This document shows positions 5,848 through 12,544 of a stretch of 17,669 bases of DNA, one piece after another. Source of the DNA: GW2011-AR15 sp964512765 (GTDB lineage Archaea > Nanobdellota > Nanobdellia > Woesearchaeales > GW2011-AR15); contig CAZEKF010000021.1 of NCBI GenBank assembly GCA_964512765.1, positions 1 to 17,669 on the forward strand, written 5' to 3'. The number at the start of each line of letters is the position of its first letter. Positions within the stretch are counted from its first letter, which is position 1. A model generated the notes under the pieces. It worked only from the letters and a program-made list of their open reading frames with translations, was not told where the DNA came from and did not search any database. A program made the translations under genes and the position numbers.

Positions 5848-6126
5848 TTAATCTACAGTAAACAACTTATTGTCTTTTACTTTAAACAATCCTATCCTAG
5901 CACCAGCATCTAACCATCCGTGTGCGTAGTTGACAGCTGCGAACGCATTAACATAATCATTGTTTTTATAGAAATGATTAGCATCACTATAATATCGAGA
6001 TGCCATGTCATAGAAATCTTCAGCTTCTTTTATTCTGGATTGATCAAATTTTTCTTTAACTTTGCCAAGCGCTAGCTTGGTTATAGATAGGTATTTGTCA
6101 AGTTTTTCCTTAGTTATTTCATTCAT
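5848..6126 (-). CDS. DUF357 family protein
   Basis: This is a small, all-helical 92-residue protein. The C-terminal half, Y-Y-S-D-A-N-H-F-Y-K-N-N-D-Y-V-N-A-F-A-A-V (about 45-65) followed by N-Y-A-H-G-W-L-D-A-G-A-R-I-G-L (about 66-80), is the characteristic DUF357 segment of a widespread archaeal family of unknown function. The N-terminal half is a charged helix. Length fits the family. It has its own promoter and is transcribed away from the HPP-like gene. It may form a helical bundle or dimer; no enzymatic motif is visible. It is not obviously part of the neighbouring toxin-antitoxin-like operon, although it points toward it with only 39 bases between. Confidence 0.75.
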   Translation of the reverse strand: MNEITKEKLDKYLSITKLALGKVKEKFDQSRIKEAEDFYDMASRYYSDANHFYKNNDYVNAFAAVNYAHGWLDAGARIGLFKVKDNKLFTVD

Positions 6127-6148
6127 TTTTTGAAGGTAACTCTTAATT

Positions 6149-6160
6149 ATTATAAATTTT
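6149..6160 (-). promoter_or_regulatory. TATA promoter of the DUF357 gene
   Basis: On the minus strand AAAATTTATAAT is centred about 28 bases before the ATG at 6126. Confidence 0.55.
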
Positions 6161-6182
6161 TTTGTTGTTACAAATAACTAAG

Positions 6183-6212
6183 TTAATATACATTTTCCCA
6201 TATTAATATACA
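6183..6212. repeat. Paired direct repeat TTAATATACA upstream of the HPP-like gene
   Basis: Two exact copies of TTAATATACA start at 6183 and 6203, exactly 20 bases (two helical turns) apart. They sit between the divergent DUF357 and HPP-like promoters. This is a plausible regulator or activator site, though AT-rich sequence makes chance copies more likely. Confidence 0.4.
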
Positions 6213-6223
6213 AAAAACAGATA

Positions 6224-6235
6224 CATTTATATAGA
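6224..6235 (+). promoter_or_regulatory. TATA promoter of the HPP-like gene
   Basis: TTTATATA at 6226-6233 is centred about 27 bases before the ATG at 6256, giving a leaderless start. Confidence 0.6.
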
Positions 6236-6255
6236 AGTTTTGATTACTATTAATC

Positions 6256-6741
6256 ATGAAAAAGAAGGTTAGGTTGGTTTTATTAGTAGGAATTGGTTTA
6301 TTAATTACTACTTTCATTACTATGGTGCTGTTTAATGTCTCTGACTATGGTATCACAGTAGCATCGTATGGTGCGACAGTGTTCATGTTATTATCAAAAA
6401 AAAATCTAAAAACTAAAAAGATATTTGGAGCGTATTTTATTGCAACAATGATTGGATATTTATTTTCTAGATTACCCACTGTTACAGCATTTAATGTAGC
6501 TCTTGCGTCTATTTCATCGTTTATTATAATGACTGTTCTAAGCTTACAGCATGCACCAGCATTAGGAATAGCAGTTGCAATGGTTCTTAATAAGTTCTCA
6601 TTTGTAACAGATATAATAGTTTTATTATGTATCTTTATGATCCTTGGAATTGTATATATATTAAAAACCTATATGAATGATCCAGATAAAGTTAATAATT
6701 TTGTAAGAATAGAAACAGAGAAAATAAACTGGAATTTCTAG
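6256..6741 (+). CDS. HPP-family-like integral membrane protein
   Basis: This 161-residue protein has about four membrane helices (roughly residues 6-26, 33-46, 57-71/83-97 and 116-136). The layout matches the HPP family (PF04982). An N-terminal S-Y-G-A-T-V-F-M-L-L segment corresponds to the family's G-A-S/T-A-V-L-L strand-helix. A loop of basic residues follows, then a hydrophobic helix ending in Q-H-A-P-A-L-G-I-A (His99-Ala100-Pro101), where the family has H-P-P-A-G-A. The middle Pro is thus replaced by Ala. Some HPP proteins are nitrite transporters in plastids and cyanobacteria; the substrate here is unknown. It may be co-regulated with the next membrane gene, which has its own TATA. The family call rests on motif spacing only. 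Confidence 0.55.
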   Translation: MKKKVRLVLLVGIGLLITTFITMVLFNVSDYGITVASYGATVFMLLSKKNLKTKKIFGAYFIATMIGYLFSRLPTVTAFNVALASISSFIIMTVLSLQHAPALGIAVAMVLNKFSFVTDIIVLLCIFMILGIVYILKTYMNDPDKVNNFVRIETEKINWNF

Positions 6742-6743
6742 TA

Positions 6744-6757
6744 AAATATATAATATA
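6744..6757 (+). promoter_or_regulatory. TATA promoter of the four-helix membrane protein gene
   Basis: AAATATATAATATA lies about 29 bases before the ATG at 6779. Confidence 0.5.
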
Positions 6758-6778
6758 ATCAATTATTTAGTTATTCTA

Positions 6779-7228
6779 ATGGAACGCGATGATTCATTAT
6801 TTTTATCAATATTTGTTGTGTTTTTTGGCTTTTTAATATTTATGTCTAGTATTATCAACAAGAAATTTTTATTCTTGAAAATATTGGATACTTATTTTAT
6901 TTTGTTCTTATTCTTTGGAGTGGTTTCAAGTTTAATTGGCGTGTTTATGATGATTGTATGGCATGTTAACAATAGAATGCCGTTTCAAGAAAAAGTTGTT
7001 AAAAACCATTTTCCAACATATCTTGGGTTTGGAGCATCTTTGATAATTGTTGGATTTACAATCATATTCTATTATTCAAATCTGAGCAAGTTCATGTATC
7101 TAATGTCAATTGCCTTAAGTATTGCAGGAATTATATTTTTAATTTTAGGGTTAAGGTATTATATAAAAGAAGTAATGGTTAAAACAAAACAACCATCTAA
7201 TCGAGCAGTTCGGCCAGCAGAAATTTGA
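6779..7228 (+). CDS. Unrecognised four-helix membrane protein
   Basis: This 149-residue protein has four clear hydrophobic helices at about residues 7-25, 35-62, 80-98 and 104-128. A short loop W-H-V-N-N-R-M-P-F-Q lies between helices 2 and 3, and a basic C-terminal tail (K-E-V-M-V-K-T-K-Q...R) is probably cytoplasmic. I do not recognise the family. No catalytic or transport motif is visible. It follows the HPP-like gene by 37 bases on the same strand and ends one base before the convergent RNase HIII gene, leaving almost no intergenic space for a terminator. The start is the first ATG, placed 29 bases after a TATA. Confidence 0.7.
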   Translation: MERDDSLFLSIFVVFFGFLIFMSSIINKKFLFLKILDTYFILFLFFGVVSSLIGVFMMIVWHVNNRMPFQEKVVKNHFPTYLGFGASLIIVGFTIIFYYSNLSKFMYLMSIALSIAGIIFLILGLRYYIKEVMVKTKQPSNRAVRPAEI

Positions 7229-7229
7229 T

Positions 7230-8039
7230 CTATTCAAAAAACTTAACAACATTCCTAAACTTAAGTTTTACATAATCTTTTGGATTTAATGATTTTTTTT
7301 TAATCTCTAACAATGCAGATTCGACGTCTGTACTTCCCAATGGAATAAAAAAACCAGCTTTGTGTTCTAACTCACGTATTTGTTTTAGTCCATGATACCT
7401 AGCAATTATTGAAGCAGCTGCAACTTCTAAATATTTTGATTCAGCCTTTTTTTCTTTAACATGACCAACACTGCATCCTGGGTATAAATCAACAATGTGT
7501 AATCCTGTTCTAGATAGTTTAGAATAACATTTTTTGTGCAGTTTATCTAATATTTTTGTTACATTACTCCTTAAATTCATTTTATTATATTCTTTAGGTG
7601 TTAACGATTCAACACAATAATTTTTCGGATATTTTTTGATTAATGTTTGAGCTAGCTTAACAATTTCAGGATTTATCATTTGTTTCGAGTCTTTAACGCC
7701 CAATCGGTTTAATTCTTTTCTAATATCGTCGTCTGCTTTAAACCCTGCAACAACAATACCACCAAACGTGTCACCTTTTAATGTCTCATCAGTACCTACT
7801 GCCAATCCTTTTATTTGTTTATTTAATTTTACTATTTCTAAATATTCAACTAGTTTTTTAGTCTCATCAACATTTTTTTTAGAACCCTGGATCAGTAACT
7901 TACCTGTTTTATACAATACTATTGTAGTTTTACCAACATACCTTATTTTTTCATGAATTGTTTTAGTTTTTACTAATTCATACCCATATTTCTTTAATTT
8001 TTTTATCTTACACTCGTTTATATTATCATAACTTACCAT
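7230..8039 (-). CDS. rnhC: Ribonuclease HIII
   Basis: This 269-residue protein has the two-part structure of RNase HIII. Residues about 1-75 form the TBP-like N-terminal domain, with the telling T-I-V-L-Y-K-T-G-K-L-L-I-Q-G stretch (39-52). The catalytic domain follows: G-T-D-E (Asp84, Glu85), K-G-D, V-K-D-S-K-Q (115-120), H-I-V-D-L-Y (Asp184) and E-V-A-A-A-S-I-I-A-R (205-214). It degrades the RNA strand of RNA/DNA hybrids, removing R-loops and primers. Archaea mostly carry RNase HII, so type HIII is notable. The usual D-E-V-G-x-G-D active-site loop reads D-E-T-L-K-G-D here, so one conserved glycine is Leu87. The start overlaps the end of the upstream gene by seven bases (ATGGTAA), so the two are translationally linked. 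Confidence 0.88.
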   Translation of the reverse strand: MVSYDNINECKIKKLKKYGYELVKTKTIHEKIRYVGKTTIVLYKTGKLLIQGSKKNVDETKKLVEYLEIVKLNKQIKGLAVGTDETLKGDTFGGIVVAGFKADDDIRKELNRLGVKDSKQMINPEIVKLAQTLIKKYPKNYCVESLTPKEYNKMNLRSNVTKILDKLHKKCYSKLSRTGLHIVDLYPGCSVGHVKEKKAESKYLEVAAASIIARYHGLKQIRELEHKAGFFIPLGSTDVESALLEIKKKSLNPKDYVKLKFRNVVKFFE

Positions 8040-8494
8040 GTTTCATCAATAGTTTTCATGTACTCCTTTACACGTTCTAAAATACTAGGAATAAGAAATT
8101 TTTCTAGCTTTTCATTAAATATGTCTGTTAATGGAAGATGTTCAGTTATTCTATAATCATTCTTGATTTTTTCAACTAGTAACACTTCCCGTAATCTTCT
8201 AATCTGTCTTCTTATATTAGACGCTGCTGTTCCTAACTCATCTAACTTTTCCTGTTTTCTGAATTCTAGTACATTGTTTCTCACATCTTCAGAACTTAAC
8301 AACTTACTGTCTTTTTTAGCTTCTAATAGTACATACAAAACATCAACAATAACATCTCTAGAATCACCAGGATTTAATAATCCAAGGCTTAAACATAATT
8401 TCCTGACTAGTTCTCTCTTGCTTAAATTATAAGGTTTTTCATACCTTCTTAATGTTATCTCAGATAAAGGAGTGTCGTAACTTTTAGTAGCCAT
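8033..8494 (-). CDS. Unknown helical protein with probable helix-turn-helix, co-transcribed with rnhC
   Basis: This 153-residue soluble protein is rich in charged helices. Residues about 24-85 (S-K-R-E-L-V-R-K-L-C-L-S-L-G-L and S-S-E-D-V-R-N-N-V-L-E-F-R-K) and about 92-118 (A-A-S-N-I-R-R-Q-I-R-R-L-R-E-V-L-L-V-E-K-I-K, then N-D-Y-R-I-T-E) look like a winged-helix arrangement, with the N-D-Y-R-I-T as wing. I do not recognise a named family. It shares an operon with RNase HIII, overlapping its start by seven bases, which hints at a nucleic-acid role. A TATA 29 bases before the ATG gives a leaderless start. The DNA-binding call is inference from pattern. Confidence 0.7.
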   Translation of the reverse strand: MATKSYDTPLSEITLRRYEKPYNLSKRELVRKLCLSLGLLNPGDSRDVIVDVLYVLLEAKKDSKLLSSEDVRNNVLEFRKQEKLDELGTAASNIRRQIRRLREVLLVEKIKNDYRITEHLPLTDIFNEKLEKFLIPSILERVKEYMKTIDETW

Positions 8495-8516
8495 GATTAA
8501 AATATTTAATCAGAGA

Positions 8517-8528
8517 GTATATAAATTT
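8517..8528 (-). promoter_or_regulatory. TATA promoter of the HTH-like/rnhC operon
   Basis: On the minus strand AAATTTATATAC is centred about 29 bases before the ATG at 8494. Confidence 0.65.
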
Positions 8529-8532
8529 TTTG

Positions 8533-9315
8533 TTAAATTTTCAATAATATTTGAGTATTTCTATAAACTAAATTAGCCACATCCTCTTCAGGTAAATTCT
8601 TAATTTCTGCAATTTTTTTAATAGTTTCAATAACAAAACTAGGTTCGTTTCTTTTACCTCTGAACGGGCTTAAAAAAGGAGAATCTGTTTCTGTTAATAA
8701 CTGGCTAATAGGTGTTTCTTTTACTATTTTTTGAAATGATTGGTCTCTTACAATAGACGTAGGTATGGAAAAATACCATTTATTTTCTCTTATTCTCTTA
8801 GCTTGAGTATGTTTACCACCAAAACAATGCATTACTATTTTTTTATATTTGTATTCTTCTAATATGTCTATTACTTTCCTCTCAGCTTTTCTTGAATGAA
8901 TGACTAAAGGTTTGTTTAGTTTAATAGCTAACTCAATAGTTTTTCTAAACATTTTTTCTTGTGACTCAATATCATGCCCGTTTTTAAGGTCCATACCAAC
9001 TTCACCAATAGCAACTATGTTATCATTATTTTCTTCAATAAATCTAAGCTCAGAATCAATATCGAAATCAAGGTTAATTGGGTTATCACTACCTTCTACT
9101 TCTTTTTCAAGAGCATCAATTGGATATAACCCTAAACTTGGATAAATGATATCTGGATATTTTTCTTTTAATTTTAATACATACCTGTTTGTATCAGGTG
9201 TTATTCCACAAGGAATAGCAACACAATTGTTTTTCCTACATCTATCAATAACCTCATCCATATCTTTACCAAAATAATACTCGTCTAAATGGCAGTGAAC
9301 GTCTATTAGTTTCAT
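8533..9315 (-). CDS. tatD: TatD family metal-dependent nuclease
   Basis: This 260-residue TIM-barrel hydrolase has all expected metal ligands: H-C-H-L-D at the N-terminus (His7, His9, Asp11), G-E-V-G (Glu105), V-I-H-S-R (His140), M-H-C-F-G-G (His163) and T-E-T-D-S-P (Asp211). The TatD family includes Mg2+-dependent 3'-5' exonucleases and D-aminoacyl-tRNA deacylase-like enzymes; the sequence does not say which activity applies. Length is normal for the family (about 255-265). Its start overlaps the upstream Dph2-like stop in a four-base ATGA, so it is translated by coupling. Grouping with RNase HIII downstream suggests loose nucleic-acid-processing context, but the two are separated by a promoter. 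Confidence 0.9.
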   Translation of the reverse strand: MKLIDVHCHLDEYYFGKDMDEVIDRCRKNNCVAIPCGITPDTNRYVLKLKEKYPDIIYPSLGLYPIDALEKEVEGSDNPINLDFDIDSELRFIEENNDNIVAIGEVGMDLKNGHDIESQEKMFRKTIELAIKLNKPLVIHSRKAERKVIDILEEYKYKKIVMHCFGGKHTQAKRIRENKWYFSIPTSIVRDQSFQKIVKETPISQLLTETDSPFLSPFRGKRNEPSFVIETIKKIAEIKNLPEEDVANLVYRNTQILLKI

Positions 9316-9968
9316 AATACACTTCCTATATCAACCATTGGTTTATTTGCTCTTTTAGTATCATCCCACCCTAATCTAGGGCACGCAGTGTTTACCCATA
9401 CTTCAATAAACGGAAAATCTTCTAATACAGTGAAATCAATAGTGTTAAATGCAATGTAATAAAACTCTTTATCTGGATATTTGCTCTTTAATTTCAAAGC
9501 ATGTTTGTAATAACTCTGACCATTTTTAGTGCTTATTAATACACCAATCTTTTTTTCCATTAAAAAACGTGAATAAGCAGCTTTTTGTCTTTTCAACTCT
9601 TTATCCATTAGTTCTTTTGTAACTATAGAATATTTTTTATTTACTGGATCCCAGATATGGACAGGTTTATCATTTCCTAATACTAAAGCTTTGGGGTGAA
9701 ACAATCCATCTCCAATGTAAAGAAAAGCATCAACACCATCATATTTTTGCAAATTACATCCGTATATCTGGCCTTTATACTTAGTATGTTTTGTTTTGAA
9801 GATTTTTACAGTTTTACCTGAATCTTCTAATTGTTTTTTAACAGGATCTAATGAATCAACAAACTGTAATGTAAAAAATAACCCAATTGTTTTTGGTAGT
9901 TTGTCAATTACTATACTAGGTAACTTAACAATGCCTTTGTATTTTGTTTCAATGAACAAGGTTTTCAT
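9312..9968 (-). CDS. dph2: Dph2-type diphthamide synthase lacking its first domain
   Basis: This 218-residue protein aligns with the second and third domains of archaeal Dph2, the radical-SAM-like 4Fe-4S enzyme that transfers the 3-amino-3-carboxypropyl group to a histidine of elongation factor 2. Seen: G-Q-I-Y-G-C-N (Cys71), G-D-G-L-F-H-P-K-A-L (87-96), G-V-L-I-S-T-K-N-G-Q (142-151) and W-V-N-T-A-C-P-R (Cys196). Cys71-Cys196 spacing (125) matches that between the second and third cluster cysteines of Pyrococcus Dph2 (163 and 287). The first domain with its cysteine (59) is absent: full-length Dph2 is about 340 residues, and this gene starts at the linker before domain 2. It has its own TATA and a normal ATG, so this is not a truncation by the window. 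A partner may lie elsewhere, or the cluster may be two-cysteine. Confidence 0.8.
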   Translation of the reverse strand: MKTLFIETKYKGIVKLPSIVIDKLPKTIGLFFTLQFVDSLDPVKKQLEDSGKTVKIFKTKHTKYKGQIYGCNLQKYDGVDAFLYIGDGLFHPKALVLGNDKPVHIWDPVNKKYSIVTKELMDKELKRQKAAYSRFLMEKKIGVLISTKNGQSYYKHALKLKSKYPDKEFYYIAFNTIDFTVLEDFPFIEVWVNTACPRLGWDDTKRANKPMVDIGSVL

Positions 9969-9988
9969 TATTAAAAAAAGAAAACAAT

Positions 9989-10002
9989 GTTTGTATAAAA
10001 AT
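9989..10002 (-). promoter_or_regulatory. TATA promoter of the Dph2-like/tatD operon
   Basis: On the minus strand ATTTTTATACAAAC is centred about 28 bases before the ATG at 9968. It is divergent from the antiporter promoter, the two TATA boxes being about 25 bases apart. Confidence 0.6.
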
Positions 10003-10013
10003 CTTGTCAGAAC

Positions 10014-10025
10014 ATTTTTATACTA
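10014..10025 (+). promoter_or_regulatory. TATA promoter of the antiporter gene
   Basis: ATTTTTATACTA is centred about 31 bases before ATG 10052, which supports that start over an in-frame TTG at 10004 lying upstream of the TATA box. Confidence 0.6.
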
Positions 10026-10051
10026 ATTCATATCCATACTTTTTAAAAAAG

Positions 10052-11326
10052 ATGGTACTCGGATCAGAAACAGAGATTATATTAGTAATAGGTATATGTT
10101 TAGTTTCTGCTTTTGCACTTAATTTAATTTCCAAAAGGCTTAAACTTCCGTTAATGATAGCGCCATTGGTTATAGGACTAATACTTAATTTTGGTATCTT
10201 AGAAAAATACTTATTTTTCTTACCTTCGTTTAGGGAAGTGTTATCAATTTTTGCTAATTTTGGTGTAATAGTTGTTTTATTCTTTATAGGGTTAGGCGTT
10301 GATTTTCATTTTTTTAAAGATTTGTCAAAAAATTCGTCAATAATGGCTTTAAACGCTGGCCATATGCCGTTTTTCTTAGGCTTTTTTGCAACGTTAGTAT
10401 ATACTGGGAACTGGTTAGAGTCATTGTTTGTTGGCATTGCTTTGGCAATAACAGCTGAAGAAGTTACAGTTGCTATTTTAGACGAATTAAAACTATTAAA
10501 AAAACGTGTCGGACAATTAATAATTGAAGCTGGTATTATTGGAGATGTGTTTGAAATTGCAGCAATTGCATTATTAGGATTATTCATTAGAACTCAAACA
10601 TCAACAGGAAACTTCAAATTTCTTGGATTTATATTAGAAATAATAACTTTCCTTTTAGTCATAATTTTCATGAGATATTACATAATTGAATTCTTGTTAA
10701 GATCTACAGGTAAAAAAGGCAGAAAATACGAATATTTCGGGATTGCGTTTGTGACATTACTAATAATGACAATGGCATCGCAATTACTTAACTTTAGCCA
10801 TATTTTGGGCGCATTACTAGCCGGAATATTGTTAAAAGATAAACTTATTGAAGATAAACTTTATTATGAAGAGCATCATATTGTTGAAGCGATTGAAGTG
10901 TTTAACTTCGGAGTGTTTCATCCGTTAATCTTTATCTGGATTGGGTTATCTGTAGATTTTAACATGCTCTCCAACAACATTGGATTTGGAATTATACTTA
11001 CTGTGCTAGCATTGTTTGGGAAAGTTATTGGATGCATACTCGGCAACTATTTTTGCAACGAGCCATTGAAAGAAGGAATTTTAATAGGATGGGGATTGAA
11101 CGCAAGAGGAGCAACTGAATTATTTGCTTTACTTATTGCACAGAACCAAGGTTTAGTTTCAGACAACGTGTTCTCAGCAGTTGTTTTCATGGCTTTAATG
11201 ACAACGTTAATATCACCGATTGTGTTCAAATTTATGGTGTTAAAAGGGTACGGTATGGTAGACCATCGCGGTCATCACAAAAAAAAGAAAAAACCCATTA
11301 GATTGTTTCATCATGCTAAAGTGTGA
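10052..11326 (+). CDS. CPA2-type cation/proton antiporter
   Basis: This 424-residue membrane protein has about 12 helices and belongs to the monovalent cation:proton antiporter 2 group (KefB/NapA-like transport domain, no C-terminal TrkA/RCK domain). Seen: the opening helix then S-K-R-L-K-L-P-L-M-I-A-P-L-V-I-G-L-I-L-N, F-I-G-L-G-V-D-F, the broken-helix region T-A-E-E-V-T-V-A-I-L-D-E-L, and G-Q-L-I-I-E-A-G-I-I-G-D-V-F-E-I (Asp165). Antiporters of this fold carry D-D, N-D or Q-D here; this one has G-D, so ion coupling may differ. The later W-I-G-L-S-V-D-F and G-W-G-L-N-A-R-G-A-T-E-L are also family features. The tail is rich in His and Lys. I chose ATG 10052 rather than the upstream in-frame TTG because of the TATA spacing. 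Confidence 0.85.
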   Translation: MVLGSETEIILVIGICLVSAFALNLISKRLKLPLMIAPLVIGLILNFGILEKYLFFLPSFREVLSIFANFGVIVVLFFIGLGVDFHFFKDLSKNSSIMALNAGHMPFFLGFFATLVYTGNWLESLFVGIALAITAEEVTVAILDELKLLKKRVGQLIIEAGIIGDVFEIAAIALLGLFIRTQTSTGNFKFLGFILEIITFLLVIIFMRYYIIEFLLRSTGKKGRKYEYFGIAFVTLLIMTMASQLLNFSHILGALLAGILLKDKLIEDKLYYEEHHIVEAIEVFNFGVFHPLIFIWIGLSVDFNMLSNNIGFGIILTVLALFGKVIGCILGNYFCNEPLKEGILIGWGLNARGATELFALLIAQNQGLVSDNVFSAVVFMALMTTLISPIVFKFMVLKGYGMVDHRGHHKKKKKPIRLFHHAKV

Positions 11327-11331
11327 TTTTA

Positions 11332-11907
11332 TTATTGTTCAATTAATTTTATTAATTTTTTTGCAAGATAATGAAATCTATCATGATCTAAATCAACAGG
11401 TGCACATGGTGTTCCTCTAATGTACGGTTGAAACTCTGAATCAGTAAACTCTTGTTTCCATTGCCATCCGGCTTCTGTTGGAAACGGTTGAGCTACTGGA
11501 CCCTTTGGCACAATCATTTTTACGTGAAGGTGCTCATATGCTTTACCAGGCTGGTGTTTGAGAATTACTAATTGTGAATGCTGATATGGATCTTCTGATG
11601 AATGTTCTTCAGATCTTAATCTAGCTATCGCATTATCTAATGCTGCAATTGCGACACCAAAATTTTTAGCTACATCCATATGCTCGTAAATAGACGCAAA
11701 TGAATCTAAATGATCAAGAGGTGATAATTGAATGTTAAATCCTGTTAATGGATCAGAATGTGTATGTGGTTGTAAAACTGCAAACCAATCTTTTCTAATA
11801 TTGTTTCCTGTTTTATATATCACAACAGCTTTATTTGAAGCATTGTCACCAACACCTAATTTTTGGTATTGGCATAAACCACATATACTACTACTTGACC
11901 TTGACAT
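11332..11907 (-). CDS. HIT-superfamily-like protein with a zinc-type CxxC
   Basis: This 191-residue soluble protein shows I-C-G-L-C near the N-terminus, a W-F-A-V-L-Q-P-H-T-H strand, a G-F-N-I-Q-L-S-P-x-x-H-L-D segment and the G-K-A-Y-E-H-L-H-V-K-M-I-V-P signature. HIT proteins use H-x-H-x-H to hydrolyse or transfer nucleotidyl groups. Here the third His is Lys, so catalysis through the middle His may remain or the activity may differ. N-terminal cysteines fit the zinc site of HIT hydrolases and GalT-like enzymes. It is not a standard Ap4A hydrolase by length (usually about 110-150). The ATG at 11907 is preferred over an in-frame TTG six bases upstream because a TATA sits 28 bases ahead of it. 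It is convergent with the antiporter gene. Confidence 0.65.
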   Translation of the reverse strand: MSRSSSSICGLCQYQKLGVGDNASNKAVVIYKTGNNIRKDWFAVLQPHTHSDPLTGFNIQLSPLDHLDSFASIYEHMDVAKNFGVAIAALDNAIARLRSEEHSSEDPYQHSQLVILKHQPGKAYEHLHVKMIVPKGPVAQPFPTEAGWQWKQEFTDSEFQPYIRGTPCAPVDLDHDRFHYLAKKLIKLIEQ

Positions 11908-11928
11908 TTTCAATTAAGAACAAACATG

Positions 11929-11940
11929 TTATATATAAAA
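11929..11940 (-). promoter_or_regulatory. TATA promoter of the HIT-like gene
   Basis: On the minus strand TTTTATATATAA is centred about 28 bases before ATG 11907 and abuts the rps7 stop codon. Confidence 0.6.
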
Positions 11941-12540
11941 TTACCTTGAACTATCAGCTTGCCTTTCAACTTCAAACTTCTTAGCAATTGCAACAGAATT
12001 AGAACTTTTATTGTAAGCGTTCATTATTTCTTCAACTAAATTACTTACTGCGGATTTTTTCTTGTTAAAAGATTTTTGGTACACGCCTTGGACCATGTAT
12101 TTTAATGCCTGGTCAATCCTTCTTTGAGGTGCCATTTCAACAGCTTTCGGATACCTTGCACCACCGTATTCAATTGTAATAATTTCTTCTCTAGGACATG
12201 CATTCTCAACAGCTTTAACAAAAACTTCAATTGGATTACTGTTTGTTCTTTTCTCAATGATTTGGAAAGCTTCTTCAACCATTGCGTATGCAGATAATGC
12301 TTTACCAGTGTTTCTTCCGGAACTAATTAAATGTTTTTTAGATTTATGGCCAGATACCATTAATTTGTTAATTAATCGTTCAACAATGAACGTTTTTGAT
12401 TTGTGAAACCTGTTACCTGCATACTTAGCGCCTGTCCGAGGAACTATTCTAGGTTTTAATGAAATGTATCTTTGCAATCCTTTATCATGTACTTGAATAT
12501 CTTCAGTGGACCATCTGTTAAATGCTTTTATTTCGCTCAT
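11941..12540 (-). CDS. rps7: Small ribosomal subunit protein uS7
   Basis: This is the archaeal/eukaryotic-type uS7, 199 residues from the preferred ATG. It binds the 3' major domain of 16S rRNA near the decoding centre. Diagnostic segments are F-N-R-W-S-T-E-D-I-Q-V near the start, V-E-R-L-I-N-K-L-M, N-P-I-E-V-F-V-K-A-V-E-N-A-C-P-R-E-E and the Y-G-G-A-R-Y-P-K-A-V-E-M-A-P-Q-R-R-I-D-Q-A-L loop-helix. A longer in-frame start at 12564 would overlap rps12 by 20 bases; the ATG at 12540 lies four bases after the rps12 stop and gives the usual N-terminus. It is the last gene of the translation cluster; the elongation-factor gene that often follows in archaea is not here. Confidence 0.95.
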   Translation of the reverse strand: MSEIKAFNRWSTEDIQVHDKGLQRYISLKPRIVPRTGAKYAGNRFHKSKTFIVERLINKLMVSGHKSKKHLISSGRNTGKALSAYAMVEEAFQIIEKRTNSNPIEVFVKAVENACPREEIITIEYGGARYPKAVEMAPQRRIDQALKYMVQGVYQKSFNKKKSAVSNLVEEIMNAYNKSSNSVAIAKKFEVERQADSSR

Positions 12541-12544
12541 CTTA

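Noticed and set aside
10004..10051. Longer antiporter start at the upstream in-frame TTG
   Set aside because: The TTG lies upstream of the TATA box that serves this gene, and the added residues are polar and not part of the family fold.
10306..10587. Minus-strand frame within the antiporter gene
   Set aside because: Antisense of hydrophobic helices; no motif or promoter.
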